Of a stretch of 64,000 bases of DNA, positions 28,822 through 36,536 are shown one piece after another. A program made the position numbers and the translations under genes. Below the pieces are notes generated by a model, which was not told where the DNA came from, ran no database searches, and was given only the letters and a program-made list of their open reading frames with translations. Position 1 is the first letter of the stretch; the number at the start of each line of letters is the position of its first letter. Origin of the DNA: Palsa-1447 sp964509885 (GTDB taxonomy: Bacteria; Verrucomicrobiota; Verrucomicrobiia; Opitutales; Opitutaceae); contig CAZDZL010000014.1 of assembly GCA_964509885.1 (NCBI GenBank), forward strand, positions 1 to 64,000, written 5' to 3'.

Positions 28822-29283
28822 TCAGTCGAAGGTCAGCGTGACCTGGATCTCGACCGTGGAATTGCGCGGGAGACCGGCGACAGCGATCGCGGCGCGCGCA
28901 TGGCGGCCGCGCTCGCCGTAGAGCTCCACGAACAGGTCGCTGGCCCCGTTGACCACCTGCGGGCTCTTGTCGAAGCCCGCGACCGCGTTGACGTAGCCCG
29001 CGACGTAGGTGAATTCCCGGACGCGGTCGAGGCGGCCGAGGGCGAGCTTGACGGACGCCAGGATGTTGAGCGCGCAGACCCTCGCGCCGGCGTAGGCGGT
29101 CTCGACCGTCTGGTCCCGGCCCACCTGCCCGGCGTGGGTCAGCGTGCCGCCGCTCATGCAGATGACGCCGGAGACGACGAGCGTGTTCCCGTTGATCCGG
29201 AACGGGAGATAGCTCGCTGCGGGGACGGGAGCCGCGGGGAGCGAGAGCCCAAGCGAGGCGAGTTTCTCTTCAACGGGATCCAT
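28822..29283 (-). CDS. RidA/YjgF-family protein
   Basis: Members of this family hydrolyse reactive enamines or imines, or take part in degradation pathways. The 153-residue protein is of the longer type (like YjgH or the DR_0033 group), with LVVSGVICMSGGTLTHAGQV, then a conserved central helix (ALNILASVKLALGRLDRV) and the end motif HARAAIAVAGLPRNSTVEIQ. The arginine in HARAA corresponds to the substrate-carboxylate-binding arginine of RidA. It is the last gene of a minus-strand group with the formamidase, amidohydrolase and DUF3891 genes, so it probably detoxifies or hydrolyses an intermediate made there. Confidence 0.88.
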   Translation of the reverse strand: MDPVEEKLASLGLSLPAAPVPAASYLPFRINGNTLVVSGVICMSGGTLTHAGQVGRDQTVETAYAGARVCALNILASVKLALGRLDRVREFTYVAGYVNAVAGFDKSPQVVNGASDLFVELYGERGRHARAAIAVAGLPRNSTVEIQVTLTFD

Positions 29284-29313
29284 GGGTGTACTCTTCCCAG
29301 CCGGAGCGAGGCC

Positions 29314-30240
29314 TCAATCGAAAATGGCCTCGGGCAGGTAGGCCGATACGGTCGCGACGGGGCCGTTCACCATCTGGCTGATCTTGAGGTCCAGCACGAC
29401 GCTGCAGAGGACGAGGGCGAGCTCGCGGCCGATCCCCAGGCGACCCCGCAGGAAGACGATGGCCCTGCGCACCGCGGCGCGCGCCGCCTCGCGGGGATCC
29501 TCGTGCGACTCGATGAACACGTGGAACGGCTTGGAGAGGTACCGGGCGGGGACGAGGGAGGGAAGGACGACCGCGTAGGGGCCCGCAAGGTCGCGGCGCT
29601 TGTGCAGGTGGAGGCGGAACGTGGCCGTCATGGGCGCCTCCATCCCGTTGATCGAGACCTCGCCGTCGCCCTGGGCGGCGTGGGCGTCGCCCGCGCACAG
29701 CCCGGCGCCGGGGGTGAAGACGGGCAGCCACAGGCGCGCGCCCGCCCCGAGGTGGCGCACGTCCATGTTGCCGCCGAAGGTCCCCGGGGGGCGCGTCCGG
29801 AATTCCCCGGGCTCGGCGCGCTGCACGCCGACGACGCCGCAGAACGGGTGGAGGTCGAGGGTCACGCCGGGGATGCTCCGGGTCGTTCCCTCCTCCAGCT
29901 TCCAGATGTGGAGGAAGGGCTCCGAGAACTCGTCGCCCAGCGCCCCGAGTCCCGGCATGATGCTCGTCCAGGCCCAGCCCTCGTGGCGGAACCCGAGGAT
30001 CTCAATCTCGAGCGCGTCGCCGGGCTCAGCCCCGTCGACGGCCACGGGTCCCGTCAGCGCATGGATGCGGGTCTTGTCGATCGCCGCGAACTCGGCGAGC
30101 GTCATCCCTGGGCGCACCTGCCCGTCGCTGGCATCCTTCATGGCCAGGGATACCGTGTCGCCCGGCGCCACGGTCAGGACGGGCGGATAGTCGCGGTTCC
30201 AGCGGTTGCGCGTGCGGGAGGTGTCAACGTGGTGGTGCAC
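29314..30240 (-). CDS. Acetamidase/formamidase-family amidohydrolase
   Basis: It is predicted to hydrolyse a short-chain amide such as formamide or acetamide to ammonia and an acid. The 308-residue protein has the family layout: an early HALTGPVAVDGAEPGDALEIEI block, the PGTFGGNMDVRHLGAGARLW block, and the active-site segment GLCAGDAHAAQGDGEVSINGM near 192-212. It lies 31 bases upstream of the RidA gene and 22 bases downstream of the amidohydrolase gene. In this setting its substrate may be an amide released by the other enzymes. Confidence 0.9.
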   Translation of the reverse strand: MHHHVDTSRTRNRWNRDYPPVLTVAPGDTVSLAMKDASDGQVRPGMTLAEFAAIDKTRIHALTGPVAVDGAEPGDALEIEILGFRHEGWAWTSIMPGLGALGDEFSEPFLHIWKLEEGTTRSIPGVTLDLHPFCGVVGVQRAEPGEFRTRPPGTFGGNMDVRHLGAGARLWLPVFTPGAGLCAGDAHAAQGDGEVSINGMEAPMTATFRLHLHKRRDLAGPYAVVLPSLVPARYLSKPFHVFIESHEDPREAARAAVRRAIVFLRGRLGIGRELALVLCSVVLDLKISQMVNGPVATVSAYLPEAIFD

Positions 30241-30261
30241 GGGGCTGTTTCGTGCTCTCCC

Positions 30262-31500
30262 CTAGTCCACCGCCGGGAAATCCCCGGACCGGTAGAGCGG
30301 GTTGCCCATCCGGAAGGTGCCGAGGACATCCTCGGGCGTCACGCGCGTGACGACCGACGCGGGGATGTGCTGCGTGGCGCGCAGGTGGGGCTTGTGGAAG
30401 TCGAGGACGACGAATGTGGCCGGCAGGCCCCGTTCAAGGCGCCCTCCCCTGTCCTTCCCGAGGACGGCGCGGATGTTCGAGGTGGCCATCCTCAGGATCG
30501 CGAGCGGGTCGGGCCTCACCGCGTCCCCGAACTGGCTCTTTGCCAGCTTGTAGGTGAAGTCGAGCTCGGCGAAGAGGTTCGGGCTGTTCAGGAGCCCGTT
30601 GTCCGTGCCGAGGAGGAGGTTCGCGCCCGACTCCATCAGAGCGCGCACGGGCGGCATCGGCAGACCCAGGTTCGCGTTGGCGCGCGGGTTCAGCGCGGCC
30701 GTCTTCCCCGACGACGCGAGGAGCGCAATCTCGGCGGCACTCGCCACAGTCATGTGCACGATCAGGTGCGGGTCGTAGAGCTCGATCGCCCTCGCGAGGT
30801 CGCCCCGGCCGGTCCGCGCCACGCTCACGTCCCGGTAGCCGGCGTTCTCGAGGCAGTGGATGGCCCTCATCTTGCCGTGCCTTCCCGTGAGCTCCCGGAT
30901 CTCGAGCCACGCCCGGTCGGTGAGGTCGTTCATCGTGCTCTCGCTGAACCCGTCGGACGCGGCGAGTATGGCCTCGAGCTCGAGCCGCGCGCCTTCGGGA
31001 AGGGGGCCAACGTTGGCGGCCAGGGCCGACTCGTCGAAGGGGACGCCCGAGAACTGGCCGAGGATGATCGAGTCGACGCCGGTGATGCGCGAGGCCTCGC
31101 GCAGGAGCTCGCTCCCGTAGGGCCCCTGCTCGCGGAAATCAATGTGTCCGACCGTGCCGGTGCGCGCCATGTAGCGCAGGTGGTTCACCACGTGCGGCAG
31201 GTGGTCCTCCCGTGAGATCGCCGCCAGCCGGCGGTACTTGAAGCCGTCCGGCCGGAAGAACCCCTGCTCCAGGGTGAGCCCGGTGGCGCCGTCCGGCAGG
31301 CACGAGTCGCCCATGTGCGTGTGGCTGTTGTACAGGCCCGGGATGACGACCAAGGCGCCCCTCTCAAGGGTGAGGACCGGCTCGACACGGTCGATTGCCG
31401 CGATCGAGTCGCCGCTCCACGCGAAGCGGCTGCAGCGCCAGGGCTCGAGCTGGTCCCCGCAGAGGACCACGACGTCGCGCAGCTCCTTCGCCGCGCTCAT
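30262..31500 (-). CDS. Metal-dependent amidohydrolase (cytosine deaminase/chlorohydrolase-like)
   Basis: This 412-residue TIM-barrel hydrolase has the superfamily signature NSHTHMGD (His60 and His62 as metal ligands), further histidines in AIHCLENAG and LIVHMTVAS, and the catalytic Asp in LLLGTDNG. The arrangement fits deaminases and hydrolases acting on ring nitrogen compounds (SsnA, TrzN and AtzB relatives) better than N-acetylglucosamine-6-phosphate deacetylase. Its start overlaps the stop of the DUF3891 gene by 4 bases (ATGA). The substrate cannot be named. Confidence 0.82.
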   Translation of the reverse strand: MSAAKELRDVVVLCGDQLEPWRCSRFAWSGDSIAAIDRVEPVLTLERGALVVIPGLYNSHTHMGDSCLPDGATGLTLEQGFFRPDGFKYRRLAAISREDHLPHVVNHLRYMARTGTVGHIDFREQGPYGSELLREASRITGVDSIILGQFSGVPFDESALAANVGPLPEGARLELEAILAASDGFSESTMNDLTDRAWLEIRELTGRHGKMRAIHCLENAGYRDVSVARTGRGDLARAIELYDPHLIVHMTVASAAEIALLASSGKTAALNPRANANLGLPMPPVRALMESGANLLLGTDNGLLNSPNLFAELDFTYKLAKSQFGDAVRPDPLAILRMATSNIRAVLGKDRGGRLERGLPATFVVLDFHKPHLRATQHIPASVVTRVTPEDVLGTFRMGNPLYRSGDFPAVD

Positions 31501-32315
31501 CGGACGATCCTCACGTTGAGTCGCCCGACGGGCGCCTCGGCGTACGCCTCGCGGAACGCCTCCTGGCTCGGGAAGGTCCTGCCCGCCACGGTCCGGCAGG
31601 GCAGCTCAAAGCGCAGGTCGTCCGCGTCAAAGGGGTACGGGGCGAGGCGGTAGGCGTCGCCGCCGAGCGGGGCGCACGTGATGTCGACCGACGAGCCGTC
31701 GCGGCGCGGATGGCGGTGGCGCAGGTTCTTCGCCTCCGGGTACCGCACGCAGACCCCGAGCGAGAGGCTGTCGCATGCCTGGAGGAACTCGAACGCCCGG
31801 TTGAGGGCCGCCGGCTGCACCGCGGCGGCGTGGGCCGGATCGGCAGCGAGCGCCGCGATCCACTCGCCCTGGCGCTTCGTCTGGTTCGCGATGAACCGGC
31901 GGTGGAGCTCGAGGTCGTGCTCCCTGAGTCCGCTCAGGTCCGCCTGCGTCGTGAGGAGCGAGACCGTGTGCATGGAGATGATGATCCCCGCGTAGGGGTT
32001 GTCCGCGGCCACGGCGTCGGCCGCCCGGCCCCGCACGGCCAGGTAGTCCGCGAAGTCGATCTCCTCGAAGGCGCTGTATTTTCCGACGAGCTCGCGGGAA
32101 AAGGCGCTCGGGCGGCCCTCACGTGTCAGGAACGGCACGGCATCCCTGGTAGCCCACGCGTCGTCGTGGCGCGCGACGGCCACGAGGACGTCGGCCCGCG
32201 GCTCGGGGGGGGCGAAGTCGGCGTTGCCCCAGCGGGCGGCGAACTTCCCGGCCAGGCGGGCATGCTCGGGGTGCTCCACCAGTATCCAGCCGGAATCTGT
32301 CTCAATTCGGATCAT
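31497..32315 (-). CDS. DUF3891-like protein
   Basis: This is a 272-residue protein of unknown function that starts at ATG with MIRIETDSGWILVEHPEHARLAG. Histidine/aspartate pairs early in the chain (VEHPEHARLAG, then AVARHDDAW) resemble a metal-binding helical bundle of the HD type, and a central ISMHTVSLL, then HDLELHRRFIANQ adds further histidines. The C-terminal third is beta-rich. I place it in DUF3891 from the overall pattern. It leads the minus-strand amidohydrolase/formamidase/RidA group, is coupled to the amidohydrolase by a 4-base overlap, and is divergent from the permease. Confidence 0.6.
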   Translation of the reverse strand: MIRIETDSGWILVEHPEHARLAGKFAARWGNADFAPPEPRADVLVAVARHDDAWATRDAVPFLTREGRPSAFSRELVGKYSAFEEIDFADYLAVRGRAADAVAADNPYAGIIISMHTVSLLTTQADLSGLREHDLELHRRFIANQTKRQGEWIAALAADPAHAAAVQPAALNRAFEFLQACDSLSLGVCVRYPEAKNLRHRHPRRDGSSVDITCAPLGGDAYRLAPYPFDADDLRFELPCRTVAGRTFPSQEAFREAYAEAPVGRLNVRIVR

Positions 32316-32414
32316 CGGGCGGCGGATGCAAGGGATGTGCCAAGCTCCAGCCGCCGTCGAGCCCATTGGATGAAGGTGCGCCGTGGCATCGTAAATGCTG
32401 ATGGGAGCGGACCC

Positions 32415-33833
32415 ATGCCCGATAGCCCCAAGACAGCGCCCGAGGGCGCAGAGCTTCGCCACAACTACCTCTCGGCGCTCGAGAACCTCGCGCAGTCGAT
32501 CGGGACGATGGGGCCCGTGGCGACAATCGGGACCGTGCTGCCCCTGCTGATCTTCAAGTCCGGCAACGGGACCTGGCTCCTGTTCCTCGGCATCCTCGCG
32601 TCCTTTTGCCTGATCTCGAGCAGCATCAACGTGTTCGCGTCGAGGTTCGCCTCGGCCGGGTCCCTCGCGGCGTTCGCGGAGACCGGCCTCGGGAAGTGGG
32701 CGGGGAGCCTGACGGGCTGGTCCTACATCGTCGCCATGGCCTTCGTCGTCATCAGCTCCGCCGTCTCGAGCGCCCTGTACCTCTCGATGGCCGTGGCCCA
32801 TTTCACGCGCCAGCCGGTCGGCATCGCGGGCTCGCTGCTGCTGACGGTCCTCGTCGTCCTGGCGGCCTGGTGGCCCGCCCACCGCGACATCAAGCTCTCG
32901 ACAAAGGTCATGCTCGCGGCCGAGTCGCTCTCGGTGGTCGGCATTCTTTTCATACTCGGCGCAGCCATGTTCCGGAGCCACCGCTGGGTGGACCATGCGC
33001 AGCTGGGCCTCGAGGGCGCATCGTTCTCGGGGATGAAGCTCGGCTTCGTGCTCGCGTTCATGACCCTCGCGGGCTTCGAGAGCACGACGACGCTCGGCGA
33101 GGAGGCGCGGACGGCCACGCACACGCTGCCGCGGGTCATGATGCTCTGCATCGTGCCCGTCGGGATTCTCTTCATCGGGAGCCTCTACTGCCTGACGGCC
33201 CTCTCGCACAGCCTGAACCTGGCGCTGGACCAGAGCGACGCGCCGCTCGACCTGATCGCGCAGTCGATCGGGCTCCCCACGCTCGGGTGGCTGAGCTCGC
33301 TCGGGGTGGCGGTCAGCTGCTTCGGCTGCGCGCTCGGCGGCTTCAATGCGGGCTCGCGCGTTATTTTCTCCATGGCGCGAAGCCGCCACATCTGGGCCTA
33401 CTTCGAGGGGGTGCATCCCGTGAACGGGACGCCGAGCCGGGCGCTCGCCCTTCTCGGCGGGCTCTCGGTCGCGGTGCCCTGCGCCATGCTCGCCTTCGGC
33501 GTGAAGCTGGCGGACGCGATGGACTACCTGATGCAGATCGCCTCGTTCGGCTTCCTGGGGGGCTACCTCGTCGTCTGCGTGGCCGCGCCAGTCTTCCTCG
33601 CGAGGAGGCACGCGCTCCACCCGGGACGGGTATTTGTCTCGGCGGCCGCGGTGGCCGTCATCGGGGCCGCCTTCGTGCTCAGCCTCTTCCCGGTCCCGGA
33701 GGGGCCATGGCGCTTCCTTCCCTATATATTCGTCGGGATTCTCGCCGCGGGGATGATCGTGTCGTGGAGCCTTGAGACGGAGCGCCAGGGGACCCGCCGC
33801 CCCGTCATCGGACAAGCCGGGGATCAAGTCTGA
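32415..33833 (+). CDS. APC-superfamily amino acid/amine permease
   Basis: This 472-residue integral membrane protein has about twelve predicted helices. The opening LSALENLAQSIGTMGPVATIGTVLPLL and the G-rich first helix are typical of the APC superfamily, as is FMTLAGFESTTTLGEEARTA in the sixth helix, which resembles the phrase AFxGFExxxxxxEE in amino-acid permeases. It is divergent from the DUF3891 gene with 99 bases between them, so it probably imports the substrate handled by the minus-strand enzymes. The last 29 bases overlap the end of a broken toxin gene on the other strand. Confidence 0.87.
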   Translation: MPDSPKTAPEGAELRHNYLSALENLAQSIGTMGPVATIGTVLPLLIFKSGNGTWLLFLGILASFCLISSSINVFASRFASAGSLAAFAETGLGKWAGSLTGWSYIVAMAFVVISSAVSSALYLSMAVAHFTRQPVGIAGSLLLTVLVVLAAWWPAHRDIKLSTKVMLAAESLSVVGILFILGAAMFRSHRWVDHAQLGLEGASFSGMKLGFVLAFMTLAGFESTTTLGEEARTATHTLPRVMMLCIVPVGILFIGSLYCLTALSHSLNLALDQSDAPLDLIAQSIGLPTLGWLSSLGVAVSCFGCALGGFNAGSRVIFSMARSRHIWAYFEGVHPVNGTPSRALALLGGLSVAVPCAMLAFGVKLADAMDYLMQIASFGFLGGYLVVCVAAPVFLARRHALHPGRVFVSAAAVAVIGAAFVLSLFPVPEGPWRFLPYIFVGILAAGMIVSWSLETERQGTRRPVIGQAGDQV

Positions 33834-33995
33834 GGGGAATCGGGGCCGAGATACTCAGTTTTCCGAAGTCGGGGTGCTCTGGATTGAGCAGGATATTGAA
33901 TTCACCCGTCACCACGGCACGCGCAGCGCGACGGTCTGCCGGGACCTCGCCCAGGCGCTGCCGAAGGGCTGGGTGGAATCCGAAAAGGGATATGT
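33805..33995 (-). pseudogene. Remnant of a RES-domain toxin gene, truncated and frameshifted
   Basis: The minus strand encodes the C-terminal part of a RES domain (the toxin of RES/Xre systems, an NAD-degrading or ADP-ribosylating fold) split over two frames. One frame reads FGSAWARSRQTVALRVPW and then stops at 33909-33911. The next frame continues VVTGEFNILLNPEHPDFGKL and ends DPRLVR. Adding one base near 33912-33920 would join them into the usual LRVPxVVxxEFNxLLNPxHPDF block, so a one-base deletion is the simplest explanation. The N-terminal two thirds and the Xre antitoxin are absent; the NHL/Ig gene occupies the place where they should be. Confidence 0.72.
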
Positions 33996-34019
33996 ACTCC
34001 GGGAATGGGGAAGCCACGC

Positions 34020-34035
34020 GGGGGTCGCGACCCCC
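34020..34035. repeat. Perfect 16-bp palindrome after the NHL/Ig gene
   Basis: GGGGGTCGCGACCCCC is a perfect palindrome beginning six bases beyond the stop codon of the NHL/Ig gene, read on the minus strand. It would form a strong 8-bp stem but has little or no loop and no T run behind it, so it is a poor Rho-independent terminator by itself. It marks the boundary between that gene and the toxin remnant. Confidence 0.5.
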
Positions 34036-34041
34036 GTCCAC

Positions 34042-36300
34042 TCAGGGAGCCTGATAGGCCTCGACCAGCGCAACCCCGCTCGTGCCGCCGACGCCCGACA
34101 CGATGGCCGTGTAGGAACCGGGAGGGAGGGTAAGGAGGAGCGCGCAGTCGGCGCTGCCGGACGGCAGCGTGAATGCCCCGATCGAGGCCGTCTTTGAGGC
34201 GATCGCCGCGGCGTTGGCATTGGTCGACCATCCCGTGTTGGTCGCGACCGTGTTCCCCGCCGCATCGACCACCTGCAGGGAGGGCTGTGCCAAGACGCCG
34301 CTCACCGCGAAGGTTGCGAGCGTCGGGCCCACCGCGCGGATCAGAACCTGGGCAGGCTGTGTGCCCTGAATGTACAATCCGGCGATCTCCACGGAGGCTC
34401 CCGTGCCGACGAAGGCCCTCGTTGAGATGTTGGTCAGCTGCGCGGGGCCGCCCCCGACCTGGTAGATCTCAGCGAGGGCGACCCCGGTCTGGCCGCCCAG
34501 CCCGGAGACCTGCGCCGTGTAGGCGCCCGGGGGGAGGCTCACGAGGAGCGCGGAGTCCCAATCACCCAAGGTGGGGCGTTCCTGAAGGAACGCGCCCTCC
34601 GCCAGCGAGGCCTCCGCGGTGTCGATGGCGGCGGGCACCGAGCGCCAGGACTGGTTCGTCGCTATCTGCGCGCCGCCCGAGTCGAAGAGCGTAAGAACGG
34701 GCTCTGCGAGCCAGCCCGAGACGCCGAAGCTGCCGAGCGTCAGGCCGTCCGCGCGCAGCAGGAGCTTCTCGGTGCTGCCTGCCGGGCCCGCGACGACAAA
34801 GCCCGCAATCTCGATGGCGGAGCCGGTGTTCACCTGGGCGCGCGTCGAGATGTTGGCGAAGTAGGGAGCCGCGGGGCCGGAGGGCGCGCCCGGCGTGACG
34901 CCGGGGCTCGAGAGTGCGGCCGTGCCCGAGTTCACTGTCCCTGAGCTGTTGCTCACCGAGACCGAGTAGGAGCCTAGATTGGACGCCAGCACCTCGCCTA
35001 TCGTGAGCGTCGGGTTCGTGGCGCCCGCGACCGGCGATCCGTTGAAATACCATTGGTACGTGGGCACGGGAACGCCGGAGGCCGCGACCGAGAGCGTGGC
35101 CGACGCATAAAGGGCGACGGACTGGTCCGCAGGCTGGGTCGTGATGGCCGGCGCCGCGTTGGGCGCCGCGTAGCGCATGCGGATCGCGTCATTTCCCGTG
35201 TCCGCGACAAACAGGTCGCCACTGGCGTCCACTGCGATCCCGTAGGCGATGCTGAAGAGGGCCGCCGCGCCCGTGCCGTCCGCGGATCCGCCCATCTTGG
35301 GCGTCCCGGCGAGCGTCGTGACGACGCCCGAGGGGGTCACCTTCCGGATGGTGGCGTTCGCGTCCGTGACGTAGAGGTTCCCAGCCCCGTCGATGCAGAT
35401 CGCGTTCATTGCGGCAAATTGGGCGGCCGGCCCCGTGCCGTCGGCGGAGCCGACGACGCCGGGCGTCCCGGCAAACGTGGTGACGGCGCCGGCCGGCGTC
35501 ACCTTGCGGATGACGTAGCCGCTCGATTCCGTGACGTACAGGTTGCCCGAGGCGTCCACGGCGACGCCCGTGGGCGCGTTGAACCTGGCCGCGCTCCCCG
35601 TCCCGTCCACGTCGCCGAACTGCTGGGCCACCCCCGCGAGGGTGGTTACGTTTGAGTCGGGCGTTATCTTGCGGATGGTGTCGTTGTTGGTGTCGGCGAC
35701 ATAGAGGTTCCCGCCCGAGTCCATCGCGATGCCCGTCGCTTCGCCGAACACGGCGTCCGTCCCGAATCCGTCGGCCGACGGCGGCGGGGACGTACCACCC
35801 CCTCCCCCGGCGAATGTTGTGACCACCCCGGCGGGGGTGACCTTCCTTATCGTGCCGCCGTCCGTCACCCATAGGTTTCCAGACGGGTCCACCACAATTC
35901 CGAATCCCAAGATAGTGGCCGCGCTGCCCGTCCCATCATCGGAGGCTTGCGTATCCACAGTGATGGGGATGCTGTTCGGTATATCCAGGGCCTCCGGAAG
36001 TCCCGCAAGGGTGCTGACCACCCCGGCAGGGGTTATCTTCCGGATGGTATAGTTATAGGTATCCGCCACGTAGACATTGCCGCTGCTGTCCACAGTTACG
36101 CCCCGCGGGAGCCTGAACTTCGCGGCCGCGCCTGTCCCGTCGCTGTAGCCCCGGACGCCGGCCTGGCCGGCGAGGGTCGTGAATGTGTAGGGCGTGGCGT
36201 AGTTGCTTTGGGCGCGCAGCCCCGCGGGCGCCGACGCCGCGACGAGAAAGAGGGCAACGCGCGCAAGCACTCGGCTCTGGAACAGGGGGGATGCTTTCAT
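34042..36300 (-). CDS. Secreted NHL-propeller/Ig-like protein with C-terminal repeats
   Basis: This 752-residue protein starts at the ATG giving MKASPLFQSRVLARVALFLV, a signal peptide. At about 35-385 there are about six NHL blades, each built on DGTGxAAxF, GxAVDxSGNLYVADxxNxTI and RKxTPxGVVTTLAG, which would form a six-bladed propeller. Next is one Ig-like domain (about 395-475: ITTQPADQSVALYASATLS, VPTYQWYFNG). Two copies of a roughly 115-residue repeat follow (NISTRAQVNTGSAIEIAGF and NISTRAFVGTGASVEIAGL as first strands), a unit I associate with large secreted proteins of Opitutaceae. The role is probably binding or adhesion outside the cell; I see no catalytic motif. Confidence 0.83.
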   Translation of the reverse strand: MKASPLFQSRVLARVALFLVAASAPAGLRAQSNYATPYTFTTLAGQAGVRGYSDGTGAAAKFRLPRGVTVDSSGNVYVADTYNYTIRKITPAGVVSTLAGLPEALDIPNSIPITVDTQASDDGTGSAATILGFGIVVDPSGNLWVTDGGTIRKVTPAGVVTTFAGGGGGTSPPPSADGFGTDAVFGEATGIAMDSGGNLYVADTNNDTIRKITPDSNVTTLAGVAQQFGDVDGTGSAARFNAPTGVAVDASGNLYVTESSGYVIRKVTPAGAVTTFAGTPGVVGSADGTGPAAQFAAMNAICIDGAGNLYVTDANATIRKVTPSGVVTTLAGTPKMGGSADGTGAAALFSIAYGIAVDASGDLFVADTGNDAIRMRYAAPNAAPAITTQPADQSVALYASATLSVAASGVPVPTYQWYFNGSPVAGATNPTLTIGEVLASNLGSYSVSVSNSSGTVNSGTAALSSPGVTPGAPSGPAAPYFANISTRAQVNTGSAIEIAGFVVAGPAGSTEKLLLRADGLTLGSFGVSGWLAEPVLTLFDSGGAQIATNQSWRSVPAAIDTAEASLAEGAFLQERPTLGDWDSALLVSLPPGAYTAQVSGLGGQTGVALAEIYQVGGGPAQLTNISTRAFVGTGASVEIAGLYIQGTQPAQVLIRAVGPTLATFAVSGVLAQPSLQVVDAAGNTVATNTGWSTNANAAAIASKTASIGAFTLPSGSADCALLLTLPPGSYTAIVSGVGGTSGVALVEAYQAP

Positions 36301-36536
36301 ATTCTTGGGGTTGGCGACAAGGGTTGCGTGTGCGGGATGGCCTGACGGAGGGGAACGAGAAGATTGAGGTGCAAGGATCTCTTGGGCACCCCTGCATGTC
36401 ATATGCCACGCGCCCCAGATGTTATCTAAGCCGTTATCATAGATAAGTTAACAAAATGTCGCTCCCGATGGGGCCAGGGCCCTGTTGGCCGCGGTGGTTG
36501 CACGCACCCGCATTGCGAGGGCGCCCCTTATAACGA
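36301..36536. promoter_or_regulatory. Divergent intergenic region with an inverted repeat
   Basis: This 236-bp gap separates the minus-strand NHL/Ig gene from the plus-strand gene at 36537 and should hold promoters for both. A patch at 36420-36460 is much richer in A+T than its surroundings. Within it TTATCTA (36422-36428) and TAGATAA (36440-36446) form a perfect 7-bp inverted repeat with an 11-base spacer, a size suited to a dimeric regulator. The same sequence is not found elsewhere in the window, and no regulator gene adjoins it. Confidence 0.4.

Noticed and set aside
30262..31500. The amidohydrolase as the missing NagA
   Set aside because: Its motifs (NSHTHMGD, GTDNG) and its neighbours fit deaminase/chlorohydrolase relatives, and it has no copy of the sugar-regulon operator.
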